Source: Segatella copri
GTDB taxonomy: Bacteria > Bacteroidota > Bacteroidia > Bacteroidales > Bacteroidaceae
Direction: 5' to 3'
NCBI RefSeq assembly: GCF_009495355.1
Contig: NZ_VZAD01000091.1
Span: 1-64,000 of the forward strand
DNA: 64,000 nucleotides
Part shown: one piece after another, positions 8,476 to 17,062 of the stretch
Layout: each line of letters starts with the position of its first letter
Position numbering within the stretch: the stretch's first letter is position 1
The notes under the pieces: model-generated
What the model was told of the DNA's origin: nothing
The model's database searches: none
Seen by the model: the letters and a program-made list of their open reading frames with translations, nothing else
Program-made: the position numbers and the translations under genes

Positions 8476-10434
8476 TTAGTTGAAGATGAAGTTGGCTTGC
8501 GCCGCCAGCAGACTATTCATCTGCTTCAACTTGGTGAACTCTGCTATCAGTTCCATGTTGTTGGGATTCTGCACAAACTGCTGTCTCACCTCTATCAATC
8601 GCTGGGCGATGTAATGAGTACGGAAACTCAGCATGTCCTTAAACACCATCTGCCTGAGCTTTTCAGGGTTCAACTTGAGTTGCAGACTGGCCGTCGACAC
8701 CTCCTGTTCGCCCGTCATCATGCCCGCCAGTCGGCTCACGGCAGGGTCGGGATGATTGGCAAAGTAGGTTTCTGCCTTGAAGTCCTCGTCACCTATATGT
8801 TCCACGGCCTCGTGCAACACCTTATTATATATAGGGTTGTGAAACTCGAAACCATCGCCCTGCATATCGAGCATGATGTATTGTGCCACGGGCAACTCCA
8901 CATCCTGCTGCTCAGAGTCTTTCACGGTGATGAGTTCCTCGCCATGATGAATCACGATCTGTATGATGAGGTCTTCCACCTCGCGCAGTTTGGCCTCGGG
9001 AGTCGTTCCTCCCATCTGCTGTCCCGTCTGCGCCGCCTGCTGCACCACCTGGTCGCGCAGACCTGCCGCCCGTCTTTCTTCCTTCACCTGTTCGCTGAGA
9101 CCGTTGCGCACAAAGTTGTTGAGCGCATTCACGATGATGGCCTCGCTCACGCCCAGTCGGTGCGAGCAGTCGGTGATGTAGGAGGCACGCGTTATCTGGT
9201 TCTTTATCTTCGAGATGCTCTCCACGATCGAGTTGATGGCCTCGCTTCGCTTCACAGGGTCGGTAACGCCCTTGAGCATCAGATGGGTCTTGAATTGTAT
9301 GAAGTCTGTCTGGTTTTCCTCGATATACTTTCTGAAATCGCTCGCCGTATGACTGCGTGCAAAACTGTCGGGGTCATTGCCGTCGGGCAGCAGGAGCACC
9401 TTCACGTTCATCTCTTCCTCCAAAAGCATGTCGGTACCTCTCAGGGCAGCATGCACACCTGCCGCATCGCCATCATAGAGCAACACGATATTGTTGGTGA
9501 AACGGTGCAGGAGCCTTATCTGGTGCACACTGAGTGCCGTTCCCGAGTTGGCCACCACATTCTCTATACCGCATTGGTGCATGGAGATGACGTCGGTGTA
9601 GCCCTCCACCATGTACACACAGTTTTCCTTGGCAATGGCTTTCTTGGCCTGATAGAGTCCGTAGAGCTCCCGTTCTTTATGATAGATATCGCTGTCGGGC
9701 GAGTTGACATACTTCTGGTTGACTCCTTTCGTACGGCTGTCGAGCACACGACCTCCGAAAGCCACCACCTTGCCGCTCACGCTGAACCAGGGGAAGATGG
9801 CTCGTCCTGAGAATCGGTCGAGATACTTGTCTTCTCCGCTCTTGTTGGAGGCCTCGTCCTTGTCCACCTTGAAGCAGAGGCCCGTTGCCACCAGATACTT
9901 GGGGTTATAGCCTTTCTTGATAGCCTCGTCATACAAGGCCGTCCTGCTGTTGGGATCAAACCCCAGCCTGAACTTTCGGATGATGTCATCACGGAATCCA
10001 CGGCTGCGAAAGTACTGCATACCGATGGCTCGTCCGTCCACATCGTTCTGCAGGATGTCCTCGAAGTATTGCGATGCCCATTCGTTGACAATGAACATCG
10101 ACTCCCGCTCGCTCTCCTTCTCCTTCTCCTCGCTTGTCAGTTCCCGCTCCTTGATCTCGATGTGATATTTGTTGGCCAACCAGCGCAGCGCATCGGGATA
10201 GGTCATCTGCTCCAGCTCCATCAGGAAGTTGATGGCGTTGCCTCCCTTTCCACAGGTGAAACAATGGCAGATGCCGCGTGCGGGCGAGACAGAGAAGGAA
10301 GGATGCGAATCATTATGGAAAGGGCACAAACCGATATAGTTCACGCCGCGTTTTTTGAGCGACACGAACTCCGACACCACGTCAACGATGTTGGTGGCGT
10401 CCATGATTCGGGCTATGGTCGGTTTGTCTATCAT
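8476..10434 (-). CDS. dnaG: DNA primase
   Basis: Synthesises RNA primers for replication with the replicative helicase. The N-terminal CHC2 zinc-binding domain shows C37, H40, C58 and C61. The Toprim domain has E277-GYTD-281 and the metal-binding DGD at 321-323. The C-terminal 200 residues are helical and would hold the helicase interaction domain. Length (652) is normal. The start lies one base after the stop codon of the upstream lipoprotein gene, so both are probably co-transcribed. Confidence 0.96.
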   Translation of the reverse strand: MIDKPTIARIMDATNIVDVVSEFVSLKKRGVNYIGLCPFHNDSHPSFSVSPARGICHCFTCGKGGNAINFLMELEQMTYPDALRWLANKYHIEIKERELTSEEKEKESERESMFIVNEWASQYFEDILQNDVDGRAIGMQYFRSRGFRDDIIRKFRLGFDPNSRTALYDEAIKKGYNPKYLVATGLCFKVDKDEASNKSGEDKYLDRFSGRAIFPWFSVSGKVVAFGGRVLDSRTKGVNQKYVNSPDSDIYHKERELYGLYQAKKAIAKENCVYMVEGYTDVISMHQCGIENVVANSGTALSVHQIRLLHRFTNNIVLLYDGDAAGVHAALRGTDMLLEEEMNVKVLLLPDGNDPDSFARSHTASDFRKYIEENQTDFIQFKTHLMLKGVTDPVKRSEAINSIVESISKIKNQITRASYITDCSHRLGVSEAIIVNALNNFVRNGLSEQVKEERRAAGLRDQVVQQAAQTGQQMGGTTPEAKLREVEDLIIQIVIHHGEELITVKDSEQQDVELPVAQYIMLDMQGDGFEFHNPIYNKVLHEAVEHIGDEDFKAETYFANHPDPAVSRLAGMMTGEQEVSTASLQLKLNPEKLRQMVFKDMLSFRTHYIAQRLIEVRQQFVQNPNNMELIAEFTKLKQMNSLLAAQANFIFN

Positions 10435-10435
10435 T

Positions 10436-11269
10436 TTATTTCAGTTCCTGTTTCATTCTGTTGGCCTGCTTCTGTGCTGCGGCACGTGCTGCGGCATTCA
10501 CTTCATGGGCATTGGCCTTGCGGTGATAAGTGTATGTCTTGCCTTGCGAGTCGCTGAGCACCAGCGAGTCTTTCTTCATATAGACGAATGAGAGGGTATC
10601 TATGGAAGTCTTCTCGTTGAAGACGACTCCCTGCATCTCGAAACGTCCCCTCACAAGCAGCAGCTTGCCATTGTAGGCATGCCACTCTGTATACTGTGGC
10701 ACTTCGGGATATTCCACCGGACTGTCGTCCTCCACCGAACTGTTCTGCATGACAAAGCCCACCGATCGGGCCTCGCCCATCCGCTTGAGTGTGAAACCAT
10801 ATTCGCGTGGCACCATATAGTTTTCCACGATGCTGTCGGGCATATTGGCAAGGATGCGTGCCTGCTGACGGCGTGACAGATGACTCAGGTCACGCAGATG
10901 GGGCATCACCTGATAGGTCCATGTAGCCTTCAGCTTGTCGAGATCCACCACCATTCTGGCACGGTTCTTCTCTCCCTCTACCGACAACACACATATCCAG
11001 TCGCCTATCTCTATATCGCCAAACACCTGATGCTGTCGGGTAGCCTCCAATATATTGTAGCGCACAGGGTCTCCGCCGCTGTTGGGCAAGAGCATCACCA
11101 CACTGTCGGTACATCCCATGCAGGCAAGTCCGTAGATGGCATGGTCGCCCTTGGCAGGCTTCGACGTACTGATGGGCAGGTTGATATTAGGACGTGGTCC
11201 TTTCTTGCAGGCGGCAAGCAGGACAACGGCAAAGACGAGGAGTATGAAAGTTTTGTATCTATGCATCAT
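10436..11269 (-). CDS. Putative outer-surface or periplasmic lipoprotein
   Basis: A 277-residue protein with a classic lipoprotein signal: basic start, hydrophobic core, and the lipobox LLAAC with acylated Cys21. The mature part is mostly polar with predicted beta strands and an Ala/Gln/Lys-rich C-terminal helix. I do not recognise the family with confidence; a DUF4738-type Bacteroidetes lipoprotein is one possibility. I chose the ATG pair at 11269 because the upstream 16 codons lie outside the signal peptide. A -7 promoter element lies 74 bases upstream. It leads the dnaG series. Confidence 0.75.
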   Translation of the reverse strand: MMHRYKTFILLVFAVVLLAACKKGPRPNINLPISTSKPAKGDHAIYGLACMGCTDSVVMLLPNSGGDPVRYNILEATRQHQVFGDIEIGDWICVLSVEGEKNRARMVVDLDKLKATWTYQVMPHLRDLSHLSRRQQARILANMPDSIVENYMVPREYGFTLKRMGEARSVGFVMQNSSVEDDSPVEYPEVPQYTEWHAYNGKLLLVRGRFEMQGVVFNEKTSIDTLSFVYMKKDSLVLSDSQGKTYTYHRKANAHEVNAAARAAAQKQANRMKQELK

Positions 11270-11342
11270 TCTGACTGTTATTTTTGGTAATGCTTTCGAC
11301 TTATCGACTACAATCACTACCTTATTTATCTATATAATGATG

Positions 11343-11350
11343 CAAAGTTA
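11343..11350 (-). promoter_or_regulatory. -7 promoter element for lipoprotein-dnaG-cls
   Basis: Minus-strand TAACTTTG matches TAnnTTTG exactly and would place the transcript start about 65 bases before the lipoprotein start codon. Confidence 0.6.
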
Positions 11351-11414
11351 CTACTTTTTTCGGAAAAACGAAGGAAAAAACAGTTTAATAGATAGGTAAA
11401 TCTATTTTTTTTAG

Positions 11415-11422
11415 TACTTTTG
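11415..11422 (+). promoter_or_regulatory. -7 promoter element for the histidine phosphatase gene
   Basis: TACTTTTG matches TAnnTTTG and ends 24 bases before the ATG at 11447. It is divergent from the lipoprotein promoter at 11343-11350. Confidence 0.6.
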
Positions 11423-11446
11423 TAAGCAAAAACTATAGATATCTAC

Positions 11447-11962
11447 ATGACAACAACATTATACTTGGTTCGTCACGGCGAGACTGTCGACAATGCAGCC
11501 CGCATCATGCAGGGACAGACACCAGGCGAACTCAATGACAAAGGTATTGCCCAGGCTGAAGAAGTGGCAGCCCGCATGGCCGACCATCCCATCGACGTAT
11601 TCGTATCGAGCGACCTGAAGCGCAGCATTCAGACTTGCGAGATCATAGCCCATCCCCATCATGCCGAAGTGATTACCACACCTCTGCTGCGCGAACGCGA
11701 CTGGGGAAGTTTCACTGGCAAGTTTATCCCTTCCCTGCCCCAAGACCCCAAAGACTGGCCCGACGATATCGAGTCGATAGAAAGCATGAAGTCGAGGGCT
11801 CAAAACTTCATCACCTGGCTTCGCGTCACCTATCCCGGCAAGACCATTCTTGCCGTTGGTCATGGCATCATCAACAAAGCCCTGCAGAGTGTTTACTTCC
11901 GCCGGCCGATGAACGAGATTGAGAAAATGGGCAATGCCGAAGTGAGAATCCTGATATTGTAA
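11447..11962 (+). CDS. Histidine phosphatase family protein
   Basis: A phosphoglycerate mutase-like phosphatase of 171 residues. The phospho-accepting motif LVRHGE is at residues 7-12, the acid residue region LLRERDW near 80-86 and the second catalytic histidine in VGHG at 137-140. The short length and cytosolic character fit the alpha-ribazole phosphatase/broad-specificity branch; the substrate cannot be read from sequence. A short-chain dehydrogenase gene follows after 31 bases on the same strand. Confidence 0.85.
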   Translation: MTTTLYLVRHGETVDNAARIMQGQTPGELNDKGIAQAEEVAARMADHPIDVFVSSDLKRSIQTCEIIAHPHHAEVITTPLLRERDWGSFTGKFIPSLPQDPKDWPDDIESIESMKSRAQNFITWLRVTYPGKTILAVGHGIINKALQSVYFRRPMNEIEKMGNAEVRILIL

Positions 11963-11993
11963 TTAAAAACATTAAACCAAAAACATAATAATC

Positions 11994-12752
11994 ATGGCAA
12001 GAAAAATAGCTCTTATCACAGGCGCCACAAGCGGTATTGGCGAAGGATGCGCCCGAAGATTCGCACAAGGAGGCTACAACCTCATCATCACAGGCCGCAA
12101 CACAGGCAAATTGGAAATTCTGAAACAGGAACTCGAAGAGGAAGGTGTCCAAGTGCTGGCACTGGCTTTCGACGTGCGCAACAGAGAAGCGGCTCGCAAG
12201 GCTGTTGACTATATTCCTGAGACATGGCGCAACATCGATGTCCTGATCAATAATGCAGGACTGGCACGAGGCCTGGAACCAGAGTACGAAGGCGACTTCG
12301 ACGACTGGGACCAGATGATAGATACCAACATTAAAGGTCTGCTCACCATGACCCGACTCATCGTTCCCGGCATGGTGGAACGCAATCGTGGTCATGTCAT
12401 CAACATCGGAAGTGTGGCTGGCGATGCTGCCTATGCGGGCGGAAATGTGTACTGTGCCACCAAGAGTGCAGTAAAAGCCATCACCGATGGTCTGCGCATC
12501 GACGTGGCTCATACCCGCGTTCGCGTTACCAATATCAAGCCGGGACTGGTGGAGACCAATTTCTCCAACATCCGTTTCCATGGCGACACCCAGCGTGCCG
12601 ACAATGTTTACCGTGGCATAGAGCCATTGACTGGCGATGACATTGCCGACGTGGCATTCTATGCCGCCTGCGCTCCCGAGCATGTTCAAATAGCCGAGGT
12701 GCTGGTTCTCGCCACCCATCAGGCCAGTGGCACCGTGATTCACCGAGACTAA
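11994..12752 (+). CDS. Short-chain dehydrogenase/reductase (YdfG-like)
   Basis: A classical SDR of 252 residues: cofactor motif TGATSGIG at 9-16, NNAG at 86-89 and the catalytic S140, Y153-CAT-K157. The GRN motif after the second strand favours NADP. The sequence resembles the YdfG group that oxidises L-allo-threonine and 3-hydroxy acids, so that is the likely but unproven activity. It probably shares a transcript with the phosphatase and ends 6 bases from the convergent HAD gene. Confidence 0.85.
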   Translation: MARKIALITGATSGIGEGCARRFAQGGYNLIITGRNTGKLEILKQELEEEGVQVLALAFDVRNREAARKAVDYIPETWRNIDVLINNAGLARGLEPEYEGDFDDWDQMIDTNIKGLLTMTRLIVPGMVERNRGHVINIGSVAGDAAYAGGNVYCATKSAVKAITDGLRIDVAHTRVRVTNIKPGLVETNFSNIRFHGDTQRADNVYRGIEPLTGDDIADVAFYAACAPEHVQIAEVLVLATHQASGTVIHRD

Positions 12753-12758
12753 ACCTTC

Positions 12759-13469
12759 TTACAAGATATCCATGATTTCCTCGAAACGGGAAATACGACG
12801 GAGGCGTTCGTGAGCGAACTCCTCCGTTTTTTCATGCGCCCATGTTGTATGGAAAGGTATATGAACAGCCGAGGCACCTATCTTCAACGCAGGCACAATG
12901 TCGCTCTTGAAACTGTTGCCCACCATAACCAACTCTTCGGGCTTTACCTCCAACTCACGGCAGAGTCTTCGATAAGCCTCGGGCGTCTTGTCGCTCACGA
13001 TGCTCACCACGTCAAAGTAACGTTGCAATCCCGAACGCCACAGTTTGTTCTCCTGGTCTTGCAACTCACCCTTGGTGAATACCGCAAGCTTGTATTGACG
13101 CGCCTGTCTGAGCCTTGCCAGCGTCTCCTCCACGCCCTCCAAAGGACGGGCATCGAGCCTCAGCAAGGTCTTTCCCAGCTCCACGATTCGCCCTATCAGC
13201 TTGGCAGACACCTCGCCCTGACTCACCTTCACGGCATTCTCCACTAACGAGATGGTAAAGGCTTTCACACCATATCCCAGGTCTTCCATATTACCGCTCT
13301 CTGTCTCGAAGAGCGAAGCAGATATCTCCTCCTTGCTTCCATAGTCTGAAAGCAAGTCACAGTATTCGTCCTCTACGTCTTCAAAATAGTTCTGCAATGC
13401 CCACAACGTATCGTCGGCATCAAAGGCTATGGCCTTGACAGACCCCGCTATCTTGTTGTTTTCTTTCAT
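12759..13469 (-). CDS. HAD family hydrolase (YjjG/nucleotidase-like)
   Basis: A haloacid dehalogenase-type phosphatase of 236 residues. Motif I is D17-A-D19-DTLW, motif II the Thr in VFTKGE, and motif IV follows MVGNSFKSD. A helical cap sits between motifs I and II, as in subclass I nucleotidases such as YjjG. The start at 13469 is preferred over the open frame to 13598, because a -7 promoter element (13554-13561) falls inside the longer version. The substrate is not evident. Confidence 0.82.
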   Translation of the reverse strand: MKENNKIAGSVKAIAFDADDTLWALQNYFEDVEDEYCDLLSDYGSKEEISASLFETESGNMEDLGYGVKAFTISLVENAVKVSQGEVSAKLIGRIVELGKTLLRLDARPLEGVEETLARLRQARQYKLAVFTKGELQDQENKLWRSGLQRYFDVVSIVSDKTPEAYRRLCRELEVKPEELVMVGNSFKSDIVPALKIGASAVHIPFHTTWAHEKTEEFAHERLRRISRFEEIMDIL

Positions 13470-13553
13470 TTTCGTTTTTTTACTTGATACAGAAGTATTA
13501 CCTTCCTTACCTCCATCAACTCCCACAAAATAATTCCCTATCCTTTCCCTCAA

Positions 13554-13561
13554 CAAAAGTA
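13554..13561 (-). promoter_or_regulatory. -7 promoter element for the HAD gene
   Basis: Minus-strand TACTTTTG matches TAnnTTTG and lies 84 bases before the chosen start codon, supporting the shorter HAD protein. Confidence 0.5.
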
Positions 13562-13618
13562 CTACATTCTTTTCTATCTCCCAAATATTTCCTTTCAAAA
13601 AGCATCACTTACCCGAAT

Positions 13619-13657
13619 AAAAAAACGTGTGCTCAACCATCAACGGACAAGCACACG
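13619..13657 (-). terminator. Terminator after the porin gene
   Basis: On the minus strand CGTGTGCT pairs with AGCACACG across a 16-base loop and is followed by seven T residues. It lies about 35 bases after the porin stop codon. Confidence 0.7.
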
Positions 13658-13692
13658 CACATTTTCGTACTAACCAGAAAAACACATATTTA

Positions 13693-14739
13693 CTAAAAAC
13701 GAGTCATAAACTCAACTACTATCTTGTCTTTCTCAGAAGGTTTGGCAATACCGCCCTCACGATAGAAATACTTCTCATAGTTGATGCGGATATCGGAGAT
13801 AAATGGCTTCGACAGACTCAACGTAACACCACCGGTAACACGATGGCGCTTATAGTCGTTGATGATCAACTCACCCAGATCATCGTCTGTCGCATTGTAA
13901 CGGGAGCCGTCGCTGTGATCGCTCATGAAATCATAACGCACCAAAGGCGAAACCTTCTTGATCAGTCGTGTGCGAACAGGGATGTCATAGCAGGCAAAAC
14001 CATCGAAGGCATGCACATCGTGGAAGACGTTATGAGAATAATGCTTGTAGAGATACTCCACCTCGGCGATGAAACCACCATAGTGGAAGGTAACACCTGC
14101 ATCATACATATTCACAGTCACGTCAGAAGGCTTGATCTTCTGAGTACTCAGCACCAGGTTGACATTGGGGAAGAGAAACTGTGCCTTGGCAGAATAGTTG
14201 ACGCCCTTGGTCCAGTAGTCCTTCTGATTGGTAAGACCTGAGCCGTTGAACACACCGGCATTCACCACGATGGGGAAACCGACATTCCATGTATAACCCA
14301 CCTCGGCACCCACGTCACGCACATTGCCCACCTGCTTGGCGATAAACGAGCGGTTGGCAAAATACTGCTGATGGGGCGAACGGTGAGCATCAATGGTGAA
14401 GGGCACTCGCTCCTGACCGATGGTAAACTGCAGGGTGCTCCAGGGCTTGATGCGTGTGTAGGCATCAAGCATCTTGATCTTTCCCTCATCGCAGAGGTCA
14501 ATCTCTGCCTTGTAGCTCACCTCCTTGGTCACATTTCCCGACACACTGACACGGGCTGTACGAACCTCGAAGCGTCCCTCTCCCTCTTCGGTTTGGTATT
14601 CATACTTCGAGCGAATGGTGCCGTGAATTTTAGGCATTCTGTCCACTTTATCTTCTTCGCCATTGTCATACTTCTGTGCTTGGGCTGTCATCGCAAGCAG
14701 CGAGAGCAGCAACAGCATGGTGGTTGTTTTCTTATTCAT
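13693..14739 (-). CDS. Porin family protein (OprO/OprP-like)
   Basis: Outer-membrane beta-barrel of 348 residues. A signal peptide with cleavage after AQA (about residue 21) is followed by alternating amphipathic strands and a C-terminal aromatic residue in EFMTRF, the signal for barrel insertion. The start of the mature part (KIHGTIRSKYEY) and the RFEVRTARVSVSG strand resemble phosphate-selective porins O and P. Substrate selectivity is not visible. It has its own promoter and terminator and so is a single-gene unit. Confidence 0.82.
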   Translation of the reverse strand: MNKKTTTMLLLLSLLAMTAQAQKYDNGEEDKVDRMPKIHGTIRSKYEYQTEEGEGRFEVRTARVSVSGNVTKEVSYKAEIDLCDEGKIKMLDAYTRIKPWSTLQFTIGQERVPFTIDAHRSPHQQYFANRSFIAKQVGNVRDVGAEVGYTWNVGFPIVVNAGVFNGSGLTNQKDYWTKGVNYSAKAQFLFPNVNLVLSTQKIKPSDVTVNMYDAGVTFHYGGFIAEVEYLYKHYSHNVFHDVHAFDGFACYDIPVRTRLIKKVSPLVRYDFMSDHSDGSRYNATDDDLGELIINDYKRHRVTGGVTLSLSKPFISDIRINYEKYFYREGGIAKPSEKDKIVVEFMTRF

Positions 14740-14777
14740 TATATTATATTATTTTATTTGCTGATTTTTCTCGGCTG

Positions 14778-14785
14778 CAAAGTTA
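14778..14785 (-). promoter_or_regulatory. -7 promoter element for the porin gene
   Basis: Minus-strand TAACTTTG matches TAnnTTTG and lies 38 bases before the porin start codon. Confidence 0.6.
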
Positions 14786-14888
14786 TATAAAAAAAGTTAC
14801 TTTCATACGACACTGACGTTACAAAACAATGACAATCATGAAATAGGCTCACAACCCACAGACTGTAATATCGTTGTAACAAAACTTA

Positions 14889-14956
14889 AAGCTTTTGCCC
14901 TTACAGGGCGTAGGCTAACGCCCGCAACAACCCAGGGCGATGCCCCTTCAAGGCGT
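14889..14956 (+). repeat. Family A repeat fragment
   Basis: Contains the CTTTTGCCCTTACAGGGC and CCCAGGGCGATGCCC segments of family A (compare 2100-2267) but lacks the right half. It occupies the porin-etfB gap (14740-15108), which otherwise holds only the two divergent promoters. Confidence 0.65.
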
Positions 14957-15037
14957 GCTAACTCCTCTTAACTTCCCTCTAACCCCCTTCTTTTCCAAAA
15001 AAATGCCGATTTATTTGTGTAATACACAAAAAAATGC

Positions 15038-15045
15038 TACTTTTG
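15038..15045 (+). promoter_or_regulatory. Promoter of the etfB-etfA-acyl-CoA dehydrogenase operon
   Basis: TACTTTTG matches the -7 consensus TAnnTTTG, and a TTTG -33 element lies 20 bases upstream at 15014-15017. This is one of the best complete Bacteroidetes promoters in the window. It lies inside the open frame extending upstream of etfB, which excludes the longer start. Confidence 0.65.
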
Positions 15046-15108
15046 CGGCTGTGTTCCTTACGAAACACTAACAAACTTAGAAATAATAACAATAACCATT
15101 TTATTAAT

Positions 15109-15978
15109 ATGAGTTTAAAAATTGTAGTACTTGCCAAGCAAGTACCAGACACAAGAAATGTGGGTAAGGATGCGATGACAGCCGAAGGCACAGTCAACCG
15201 CGCAGCCCTTCCCGCCATCTTCAATCCTGAAGATTTGAACGCATTGGAGCAGGCTCTTCGATTGAAAGAGCAGAATCCAGGTTCCACAGTTGGTATTCTT
15301 ACAATGGGTCCTCCACGTGCCGGTGAGGTAATTCGCCAGGGTCTTTACCGTGGTGCAGATACAGGTTGGCTGCTTACCGACCGTCTCTTCGCCGGTGCCG
15401 ACACATTGGCCACATCCTATGCCCTTGCCACCGCCATCAAGAAGATAGGCGATGTCGACATCGTGATCGGTGGCCGCCAGGCTATCGATGGTGATACCGC
15501 ACAGGTAGGTCCACAGGTAGCTCAGAAGTTGGGCTTGAACCAGGTCACCTATGCCGAGGAGATTCTGAAGGTGGAAGACGGCAAGGCAACAGTCCGTCGC
15601 CTCATCGATGGAGGTGTCGAGACCGTAGAGGCCCCATTGCCACTCGTGATAACCGTAAACGGCAGTGCAGCTCCATGTCGCCCATGCAACGTGAAGCTCG
15701 TAATGAAATACAAATACGCATCTTGCCCTATGGAGAGCAAGGGAGATGAGCCTTGGACCAACCTCTATGAGGAGCGTCCTTACCTCACTCTCAACCAGTG
15801 GAGCGTAGCCGATGTTGACGGCGATCCTTCACAATGTGGTCTGAGCGGTTCACCTACCAAGGTGAAGGCAGTAAAGAACATCGTGTTCCAGGCTAAGGAG
15901 AGCAAGACCTTGACAAGCAGCGATGAGGACATCGACAACTTGATGAAGGAATTGTTGAACGAAAGTATTATCGGATAA
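15109..15978 (+). CDS. etfB: Electron transfer flavoprotein beta subunit
   Basis: Small ETF subunit (289 residues) that binds AMP and carries electrons from acyl-CoA dehydrogenase with EtfA. The start MSLKIVVLAKQVPDT is typical, and the nucleotide-binding signature GGRQAIDGDTAQVGPQ is at 121-136. The open frame runs further upstream, but a promoter element at 15038 rules that out. It is followed by etfA and an acyl-CoA dehydrogenase on the same strand, the usual operon for acyl-CoA oxidation or reduction. Confidence 0.94.
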   Translation: MSLKIVVLAKQVPDTRNVGKDAMTAEGTVNRAALPAIFNPEDLNALEQALRLKEQNPGSTVGILTMGPPRAGEVIRQGLYRGADTGWLLTDRLFAGADTLATSYALATAIKKIGDVDIVIGGRQAIDGDTAQVGPQVAQKLGLNQVTYAEEILKVEDGKATVRRLIDGGVETVEAPLPLVITVNGSAAPCRPCNVKLVMKYKYASCPMESKGDEPWTNLYEERPYLTLNQWSVADVDGDPSQCGLSGSPTKVKAVKNIVFQAKESKTLTSSDEDIDNLMKELLNESIIG

Positions 15979-15992
15979 TTTTGCAAAAATTT

Positions 15993-17015
15993 ATGAACAA
16001 CGTATTTGTATATTGCGAGGTAGAAGGCACAACCGTAGCCGAAGTATCTCAAGAATTGCTTACCAAGGGTCGTAAGCTCGCCAACCAGCAGGGCGTGGAG
16101 CTCCATGCCATTGTGGCTGGCACAGGCATCAAGGGAAAGGTGGAAGACCAGATCCTGCCCTATGGTGTAGATAAGTTATTTGTTTTCGATGCCGAGGGAT
16201 TGTTCCCATACACCTCAGCTCCTCATACCGACATCCTCGTCAACCTCTTCAAGGAGGAGAATCCACAGATAGCCCTGATGGGTGCCACCGTTATCGGTCG
16301 CGACCTCGGTCCTCGTGTCTCTTCTTCTCTGACCAGCGGTTTGACAGCCGACTGTACCGAGCTCGAGATTGGCGAATATGACGACAAGAAGAGCGGCAAG
16401 CACTACGACGGTTTGCTCTATCAGATTCGTCCAGCCTTCGGTGGCAACATCGTGGCAACCATCGTCAACCCAGAGCATCGTCCACAGATGGCGACCGTAC
16501 GCTCAGGTGTGATGCAGAAGAGCATCTACGAGGGTGAGTGCAAGAAGGAAGTTGTTTACCCAGAGGTAAGCAAGTATGTACCTGCCGAGGACTTCGTCGT
16601 AAAGGTACTCGACCACCATGTAGAGGCAGCCAAGCACAACCTGAAGGGTTCTGCCATCGTTGTAGCCGGCGGTTATGGTGTAGGAAGCAAGGAAGGTTTC
16701 GACCAGCTCTTCGAGTTGGCTCATCTCCTCCATGGCGAGGTAGGTGCTTCCCGTGCAGCTGTTGATGCAGGTTGGGTAGACCACGACCGTCAGATTGGTC
16801 AGACCGGTGTCACCGTTCATCCTAAGGTTTATATCGCCTGCGGCATCTCCGGTCAGATCCAGCACATCGCCGGTATGCAGGATTCCGGCATCATCATCTC
16901 CGTAAACAACGATCCTGATGCCCCCATCAACAAGATTGCCGACTACGTCATCAACGGCAATGTCGAAGACGTCGTCCCCAAGCTCATCAAGTACTACAAG
17001 CAGAATTCAAAGTAA
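15993..17015 (+). CDS. etfA: Electron transfer flavoprotein alpha subunit
   Basis: Large ETF subunit of 340 residues, carrying the redox-active FAD. The C-terminal FAD-binding signature runs through residues 253-295 (SRAAVDAGWV, then PKVYIACGISGQIQHIAGM). I used ATG 15993, 14 bases after the etfB stop, rather than the in-frame TTG at 15981. No ferredoxin-like or rubredoxin domain is fused. Whether this ETF is bifurcating cannot be decided by eye. Confidence 0.94.
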   Translation: MNNVFVYCEVEGTTVAEVSQELLTKGRKLANQQGVELHAIVAGTGIKGKVEDQILPYGVDKLFVFDAEGLFPYTSAPHTDILVNLFKEENPQIALMGATVIGRDLGPRVSSSLTSGLTADCTELEIGEYDDKKSGKHYDGLLYQIRPAFGGNIVATIVNPEHRPQMATVRSGVMQKSIYEGECKKEVVYPEVSKYVPAEDFVVKVLDHHVEAAKHNLKGSAIVVAGGYGVGSKEGFDQLFELAHLLHGEVGASRAAVDAGWVDHDRQIGQTGVTVHPKVYIACGISGQIQHIAGMQDSGIIISVNNDPDAPINKIADYVINGNVEDVVPKLIKYYKQNSK

Positions 17016-17062
17016 GCTGCAAGTAGCACCATTTACACATTTATTTAAATAAGAAAAGCAAA

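Noticed and set aside
8257..9810. Plus-strand open frame of 517 codons
   Set aside because: Antisense to dnaG and the end of cls; no domain, composition typical of an antisense frame.
11871..12743. Minus-strand open frame of 290 codons
   Set aside because: Antisense to the SDR gene, which has complete catalytic motifs.
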